Assembly: GCA_029931535.1 (NCBI GenBank)
Contig: JAQPZY010001684.1
Coordinates: 8,649,501-8,713,500 of the forward strand
DNA from: Margaritifera margaritifera
Taxonomy: Eukaryota; Mollusca; Bivalvia; Unionida; Margaritiferidae
Direction of reading: 5' to 3'
DNA: 64,000 nucleotides
Shown here in pieces: positions 57,552 through 64,000 of the stretch; positions within the stretch are counted from its first letter, which is position 1; each line of letters opens with the position of its first letter. Made by a program: the position numbers and the translations under genes. Below the pieces are notes generated by a model. It saw only the letters and a list, made by a program, of their open reading frames with translations, was not told the origin of the DNA and did no database searches.

Positions 57552-60370
57552 GTAAGGTGCATGCGAACAAAGTCTTACAGTGTTTTACTTATATCCTTAT
57601 TGGTATGTTTCCTTTACAGTTTCAGCACGTTTCAGCACGCCTGTCAATATAAAACCACTACGTCAGACTTCTCTACTAATGTATATGTTTATGTTGTAAA
57701 AATTTACTTACAAAGGTTGACAGTATCAATCGATGTCCTATATGTAATCGGAGAATCATTTCTTCTTGTGAATAGAGTGAGTAAAATGAAATGTTTGTTT
57801 TATTACTTGCCATATCATGTCACTTTTTTGTTTAAAAAGCCACATTCGTTTAACCTAAACATATATTTTACATATGCAATTTGAGAGAAGATTTACAATT
57901 GAAATTCGATCCCGAAATCCTCAGTCTAACATTTATATTTTGCAGGACACTGGGGGAGGGTGGGGGGAGGGAGGTAGTGGGGGGGGGGGGCTGTGCAGAA
58001 GTGCAGTCTTTTCCATAAAAGCAATCTTCAGATGTTGATTTTTTATTTGTTTCTGCGAAACCATTCTTTAAAAATTGGCAAATGTATAAGTGTAGAATTT
58101 ACTTATGTGTTTTATGCTTGAGTTAATCCTTCCATATTACTCGATTCGTGTAGATGGTGTTCCACTCAAATTTGAAATATTTCGAACCGATGTTGAAATG
58201 GCATCATGACGTAATATGTATAAAACCCTTACAAACATATAACTCAATTTCAAATTTAGAATTCAGTTGAAAGGAAGTATACCTCCAGTCAGAGGTAAGA
58301 AAGAGGAATCTACATGAATATTTATTGAAACCACTGGACATTATACTAACTGCTAATTCAGTTTTGAAATATTTAAGTCATGATTTTCAAGTCTATTATA
58401 AATCTTAAATATGAAAGCTGTAGTAATTCAAAGCATTTTCTACTATCCATTTGCATTAAATATTCATCAGAACATCAACTATTTTGCTTTCTTTTCATCT
58501 TACATCTAAAGATTTTCACCTCACGCCAAGATCTAGGCCGTCTAAGGCCGAACTGTTTTGTAAGTGGACGTAAATTAATATGCTTTACATTAAAATTTGT
58601 ACTTGCTTATTACAGTCCTATATCAGTTGTCCAATCGGCATCCAACAAATCGGTTTCATCATGGCGGCATACGGTGGCTCCACAACAGTGTCTGCTTTAC
58701 TCTTCAGCCGACTGGCCGAGTACACCGGCAGATATGTTCTTTTTGGAATGGCCGCCGTCATTAATATGGCCATTTTCATATCTCTGTTTTTCTTTGACCC
58801 CTGGCTGGCCGAGCAGAGTTACATCTTCATCATTGCCGTCATCTGGGGTGCCTCGGAAGGAATTTGGCAAACTCAGTCTAATGGTAAGAATGAAATGTTA
58901 TATCATTCATTATATCCTCACTGTCCAGTAGTGTTGGTTTGTGAGATATTCACATTTGTTTTATTTATTTTCATTATATATTTGCACAAGTTGAGCAATT
59001 TTACTTGCTTGCTATATGCATATATTATAGGTACAATATCTCAGTCCAAAATAGGTTAGAGGGATTAAATCTATATCAGATTGCTTACAGTTTAACTGTC
59101 ATCCAATCAAGGTGTATATAGAATTCAAATTTCTCATTCTCTCAAAAATGTTGGATGCAACGATATTACAACACCCTGACACTGTACGAGACGATAACGT
59201 CCGAACCACTTCCAACGATATTACAACACCCTGACACTGTACGAGATGATCACGTCTAGATCACTTCCAACGCAAGTTTGCTCTAACAACTCAATGAACT
59301 CAAATATTATTTTTCCTTAACATAGAGCCATTTCCATGCGACACCCTTCTGACTACATTAATGTTGTACACACTTTGATTATGTTACATCAAAGGTTCCT
59401 TTCTATGTTCATACCAGATATCATTGAACTTTCCATTGCAGTTTATGAAGTTCGTACTTAGCACGAATTATACTTAGACTTCCTCTCGTAGTAACATATT
59501 CTTTAAAATTGAACTCGATATACTATACGTGGATTCTACAACAAATTCAAACATTCGATATCACGGACTCTCGACGGCCTAGATTTCTCGTTGATTGGAC
59601 TTGGGAGGTGAAGTACACAGGATGGCCAGGCTCTAAGATTACCAAAATTATCACGCTTATATTCAGACTGGACAGAAAATTCTTATATCTGATTGGCTGA
59701 CGCCAACTAAATCAACAATCAAATGTCAGAATTTTGAGTGAACTATGAGTTTAAGATTGATTTTTTTTCTCTGGGCCAGGCGTAAAGATTATCCCAGAAT
59801 CTTTTAATTAAAATCGGACTGAATTTACAATTCTGATGTATGATTGGCTACTATTAAAATCACTGACCAATCAGATATCAAACATTTTTGAGTTGAATCT
59901 TTGTGATTAATTTATATAATGTCGGGGGCTGCAGAAAGCCTCTTAGTTTGGAATGAGAGACTTCATGATCTTACGTGTGCTGAAGCCGGGGACGGAACAC
60001 GGATCAAGGATGTACACAGCAACTGTGCTACCGTACTGCTGCGGTGTTCATTCCCCATAGCTACTATTTTCTATATTCTGCAGGGATATACTATCGCATA
60101 GTCTTATATAACGGTCATTATTATCTTTTCTGTTACTTTTCAGCTCTGATCGCCCTACTGTTCCCCGAAAAAAAAGAATCTGCCTTTGCGAATTACCATA
60201 CATGGAAGGCCATCGGTTTCACCATCACGTTCGTCTACAGCAACTTCCTCTGTGTGTCATTCAAGCTTATTATCGCAATCGTTCTCCTTCCTGTTGCAAT
60301 GTTACTGTACGCCATTGTCGAAATCAGGGTAAAACGTCGTCGATGTTCCAGGGACTTCGCTCCATCTTAG
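56682..60370 (+). CDS. UNC93A: UNC93A-like membrane protein, three exons, 454 aa
   Basis: The exons are 56682-57551, 58616-58883 and 60144-60370. Introns are GT-AG with phases 0 and 1 that join cleanly. The length equals the family's usual 450-460 aa. The first in-frame ATG is at 56682; an ATG at 56700 has the better context (AAAATGG) and would give 448 aa. Twelve hydrophobic segments can be counted (seven in exon 1, three in exon 2, two in exon 3), an MFS layout. Family-like blocks are AYLAIQNLQSSLN, LGITAGPMWTSQSLYI, CPIGIQQIGFIMAAYGGSTT and GASEGIWQTQSN. N-glycosylation sequons (NETS, NSTR) lie in the large loop of exon 1. UNC-93 proteins modulate potassium channels in nematodes, and UNC93B1 escorts Toll-like receptors. 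This one looks closer to the A type, whose substrate is unknown. Confidence 0.93.
57944..57992 (+). repeat. G-rich tract in intron 1
   Basis: Several runs of three or more G within about 45 bp could form a G-quadruplex on the sense strand. Confidence 0.7.
58616..58883 (+). CDS. UNC93A: UNC93A-like exon 2
   Basis: The acceptor is TTATTACAG and the donor GTAAGA. It has 89 codons plus one base and encodes SYISCPIGIQQIGF through GIWQTQSN, the most conserved part of the family. Confidence 0.95.
59159..59272. repeat. 55-bp tandem doublet in intron 2
   Basis: CGATATTACAACACCCTGAC starts at 59161 and 59216, each followed by ACTGTACGAGA and a CACTTCCAACG end. Confidence 0.9.
60144..60370 (+). CDS. 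UNC93A: UNC93A-like exon 3 (3' end)
   Basis: The acceptor is CTTTTCAG. It starts ALIALLFPEKKESAFANYHT, followed by the last two hydrophobic segments, a basic tail (RVKRRRCSR) and TAG at 60368-60370. Confidence 0.95.
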
Positions 60371-61081
60371 TTGGCACCGTTCAACTACGATGTTTCGGAC
60401 TGCCTGTTACTCCGGACTGCCTTTTACCCCGGACTTGCTACCCAGGACTGCGAGTTACCCCGGACTTGTTACCCTAGACTGCCTGTTAACCCAGAGTGAA
60501 TCCATGAGTATTTATATATGGATTGAACACTACTTGTGACTTAGAATGCATTTGAATTTTCACTTTTGTTTGATGCCACACTATGTGGTTCAAGTCAAAC
60601 GCGTCTAACATATCCTATCACACTTATTGACGTAAGGCAGGTAAAAGAATATTCTGTTTCATGCGTATTAAACGCGCCTCTCCACTCACACACCCACCTT
60701 ACACCACGCCTCCCCACGTAGCCACACACCTCACCTGTTTTAAGAGATTTTCAGGTGCTCAACTTATAAACGTTTTAATCAAGAAAACGTTCACATGATG
60801 GTCCATTTCTCATCTGGGAACATGCCTCTGTCCAAGTTTTATATTCATTGTGAATCATCATGTGTTATACCTTTACGCGTTCAACATAATTAAGACCATT
60901 AAGTAATATAATTTAGATATCAAGCACCTTTATGTCTTATTCTTGACATCATATTACAGTCTTGTATAATTGATAACCTTATTAACTTTGGATGATAACC
61001 TTATTAACTTTGGATGATTAGATTCAATAGGAAATGTGTGATAAATGATAATAGGACCAATTCTTAATCTTTCAGATAAAC

Positions 61082-61082
<1 letters not shown>
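60371..61082. other. Likely 3' UTR and downstream flank, with short CGGACT(G/T) repeats
   Basis: TACCCCGGACTTG-like phrases repeat at about 60395-60490. An AATAAA at about 61205 is a distant candidate for polyadenylation. No gene is seen. Confidence 0.5.

Positions 61083-61153
<71 letters not shown>
61083..61153. repeat. (AT)n microsatellite
   Basis: About 70 bp of pure AT. Confidence 0.97.
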
Positions 61154-61155
<2 letters not shown>

Positions 61156-62486
61156 TGTCAGTGGAAGACAGTGCGTACCTAATTAATTTGTATGCAGAGA
61201 ATCAAATAAATTGTATTTATTACATATTTGGATACAAATGTTCACAGTCGGGCAACATGAAATACTAATGAGTACCTCCCCACTGCCTGCTGACCGACCC
61301 TGACTATTTGTGTCGAAATATACAATAAATAAATAAATAAATAAGTAAAATTTTAGGCATCTTGGTTTGCCGAAAGTTATATATATATATATGGATTTTG
61401 TAATAAGAATTCAGGCAAGATATTTTATGACCGAAAGCTGAGTTGCTGTTTGTTTCCACCGATTACTTCGACTTTAATTTCTCTCATTCCTGTTCACGTG
61501 TGGTTTAGTATGCCTATATTAGAATGCTCTGTAGGATATGTGGCCTATCCCACATGAGTGCACTTAATGGTTTTAACTTTAACTGCATTTGTAGCATAGA
61601 GCAGTCTTTCCCCCATTATGAATTTATTACATTATATTACGTAGGAATTAGAGAAAAAAAAATTTTGCATTTGTGTAACATGATGGATCGCACCCTTGGG
61701 TCCATAATTTTGAGGACAGAAAATCGACAAAAGTCTCGTTCCTGCCTCAGACTTTTGACCCCTAGATGGGATTTCCCAAACCCACATATATGATTGATTC
61801 TGTTATTAATCTATCCTGGTAATGTTGACCAGATGCATATCGGTTGTATCTCGCGTATTTGCGAGGGTCTCGTGCATTTAACATATCTTTCAGCATTTAT
61901 GTGAGGGAGAAGAAACCTCCGGCACTTTATACAGCTGAACAAATAATGTTATCTTGAGACAAGTTTTATTTCTTGGATGACTTCATTGTTGTTGTTTTTT
62001 TATATTAGTCAAAACTGAGTAACTGGTGTCATATACACACCACATCTGACTTGTTTTGCTTTATTTAAAAGAAAGGGTCTCTTCTGTTTTCAAACTTTGT
62101 TTCTAGTTGCAGACGTTCAATTGTTTTTATATTTTGTTAAAGTTTGTAAGGTGTAACCGTATCACAGAAAGGAAACAACAGAGCTTTTGGTGGATAATTT
62201 TCAAGTTCCTTTATATGCATATACACATACATACACCTATACATATACACATACATGCCCATACATACACATAGATATAAATACGTATATGTACATACAA
62301 GTGCATGCATATATATACACGTGTAAATCCAGCAGGCGATGCAATTTATATGTTGCTGGCAGTTACACAATTTTGTTCATAATTATGTAAACAAATTTAG
62401 CAGGACTTATTATTGTTGACAAATTCCTGAAGGAAAAAAATGTTTACCATACTTTATTACATTAGGATTATTGCAATGGTTAGAAT
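61154..62486. repeat. Gene-free stretch with CA/TA-rich microsatellite
   Basis: (AATA)n near 61323-61343, a short AT run near 61379, and a degenerate TACACA/TATACA tract at about 62215-62325. Nothing coding is recognised. Confidence 0.6.
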
Positions 62487-62918
62487 TTACATCTTTCTCT
62501 TGAGATAAAAAGGACAGACAAACCAATAGTTCAATTCCTCACCTATGTCATCCTTATCGCATACGGTACATTTTCTATTGCATACGGTACATTTTCTATC
62601 GCATACGGTACATTTTCTATCGCATACGGTACATTTTCTATCTTCTCTTGGTATGATTTTCTGACGTCCTGATTCTACTGGAAGTTTGTGGTTGCTAGTT
62701 CTAGATTTTAGCAAAGGCAAATAAACATTTCTTTCTAAAGATATCAAGTACTTCTCAAAGTTGAAGACTTGTTTAAATAATTGGTAAGTCATACCTTTCG
62801 ATGTAGCTTCTAATCTAGCACTCCATTCCTGTATAAATTGTGAAACGCTTTCTTTCAGAGTTTGAGGCTTACTTATTGATGCTTGGTTGAACAGATCAAT
62901 TATTGCAACAGAAATCAA
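62487..62918 (-). pseudogene. LINE C-terminal relic with repeated RKCTVCD codons
   Basis: It is open for 143 codons on the minus strand. TYQLFKQVFNFEKYLISL, then SNHKLPVESGR and REDRKCTVCD, then ELNYWFVCPFY is the usual C-terminal region of CR1/L2-like LINE proteins, with a CxxC...C knuckle. A 21-bp unit (TCGCATACGGTACATTTTCTA, with one variant) is tandemly repeated at about 62556-62641, giving four RKCTVC(D/N) copies in frame. The beginning of the protein is missing. Confidence 0.75.
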
Positions 62919-64000
62919 AATGTTTCGAATATGTTCAAACTATTTATAAATAAAGCCGGAATGTATATCACTCAACATGTTGTTGTATATTTTTTTGAAA
63001 TTTTGGAATCTTTTACATTTATTGTTGAGATCCAAAATGCAATCATGCGACATTTAATATAAATGTCAATTGGTTTCCTACTAAGTTCTGAATATAGAAA
63101 AGTAATTAGTGTCCTCTTTCAGAGTTTTGTTGTATATCTTAGGAATTCAAAGTGAATATTTTGAATAAGCTGGGTATTTTCGAACCAACACCCAAACTTC
63201 ACATCCGTACAGCAAAATAAGTCAAATTGTGGGATCGAACAGAACACGCGCAAGCAATTACCTCGCCAACTTATCTGCTTTCCCCGCGATAGCCTCACTG
63301 TTATCAATCGCGACTCTACCTTACACCAGTCAGCAAATGACTCATACGTTTGACGTTTGTTGAATGGTATAGTTCAAAAAAGGAGATTTCTGCGTGCCTT
63401 TAATTCTCAAAAAAGAATAAAAAATTTCTTGGATTGAACTATCCCAACGGTCACACTTAATCACCGCCAATATAAAAACGAATCGAATTAGTGTTGGTAA
63501 ACGAGCTGATTAATAATTTTGGATTAGTTTTTATAGGGGCTCAAGAGGTGGGGTGTGTTAAGTCCTTTTTGCTAACGCTGTTAACTTTGTATACGAGTTC
63601 TTTTTTTTTTTCTCTGTACTGGTTACTGGTTAGAGTGTTATACCGCAGTCTTGATATAGATATTTCAGGTTCGAATCACGCTCGAAAAAATATATTTTTT
63701 CGTTATTAATTGAGGAGATTGTCGAGCTTAGGTTGAGTTACACATGAAATATTAAAGCCAAATCTGACGATGTTCGATGTTAATTACCCACTAGACACGC
63801 ATAATTCTTTGAGAAATAATAAAGTTTGAAACAAGCTCTAAGTATCTAAGATATCGTTTGGCTCCCTAGGAGTTTATTCGGGATTGCAAATTCAAACCGG
63901 CGTAATTAACACTGACCGGAACACGTCTGTTGACTGTAAGAAATTATGTGCAACAGCTTAAGATGGCAGTATGCATAAAAATCTCAAAGAAATACTATCG
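62919..64000. other. No gene recognised; possible tRNA-like SINE head near 63615
   Basis: At about 63619-63690, box A-like ACTGGTTAGAGTG and box B-like GGTTCGAATCAC occur about 40 bp apart, but the stems do not pair well. The remainder is AT-rich and unassigned. Confidence 0.4.

Noticed and set aside
57552..57884. Extension of the UNC93-like frame beyond exon 1
   Set aside because: It starts at a consensus donor (AAG|GTAAGG), loses family similarity at once, and the exon at 58616 continues the protein in phase.
63615..63690. tRNA gene
   Set aside because: Box A- and B-like motifs are present but the stems do not pair. Kept only as a possible SINE head.

Overview
This is a eukaryotic, AT-rich, repeat-dense window with spliced genes, tRNA-derived SINEs, CR1/L2-like LINE relics, hAT- and mariner-type debris and very many microsatellites. 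The SINE architecture, the style of the LINE and retrotransposon proteins and the low gene density fit a lophotrochozoan, most likely a mollusc (perhaps a bivalve). That assignment is inference.

Layout. 1-6599: an almost complete, recently inserted Ty3/gypsy LTR retrotransposon. Its pol order is protease-integrase-reverse transcriptase-RNase H, i.e. integrase BEFORE RT as in the Gmr1 clade, and its gag has a SCAN-like capsid segment. About 40 bp of the 5' LTR lie outside the window. The two LTRs differ at 2 positions by eye, yet the coding region carries four single-base frame breaks. 6600-18000: SINEs, one of them nested in a hAT-like MITE with a perfect 8-bp target duplication, several minisatellites, and relics resembling a Crypton-type recombinase and a pogo-type transposase. 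18000-33300: a 91-bp satellite, two palindromes, a minus-strand LINE relic (endonuclease and RT), a dead mariner, and two pairs of old tandem duplications. A SINE at 33311-33656 has its box A region amplified six times.

Two host genes can be assembled from splice signals and reading phase. (1) 34230-42810, plus strand, five exons, 233 aa: a METTL27 (WBSCR27)-like SAM-dependent methyltransferase. Its introns hold a double-hairpin MITE, an array of paired E-boxes and a long-TIR MITE. (2) 56682-60370, plus strand, three exons, 454 aa: an UNC93A-like 12-TM protein of the MFS fold. Between them lie a roughly 580-bp GTAT microsatellite, two minisatellite blocks, a hAT-like MITE and a decayed piece of a Maverick/Polinton-like type-B DNA polymerase (50650-51370). 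60371-64000 holds microsatellites and another LINE relic in which a Cys-x-x-Cys codon block has been tandemly repeated.

The two host genes show no functional link to each other. Nothing here looks like a prokaryotic operon or defence system. The most notable items are the Gmr1-type retrotransposon, the double-hairpin MITE family, the box-A-amplified SINE and the Polinton-like relic.
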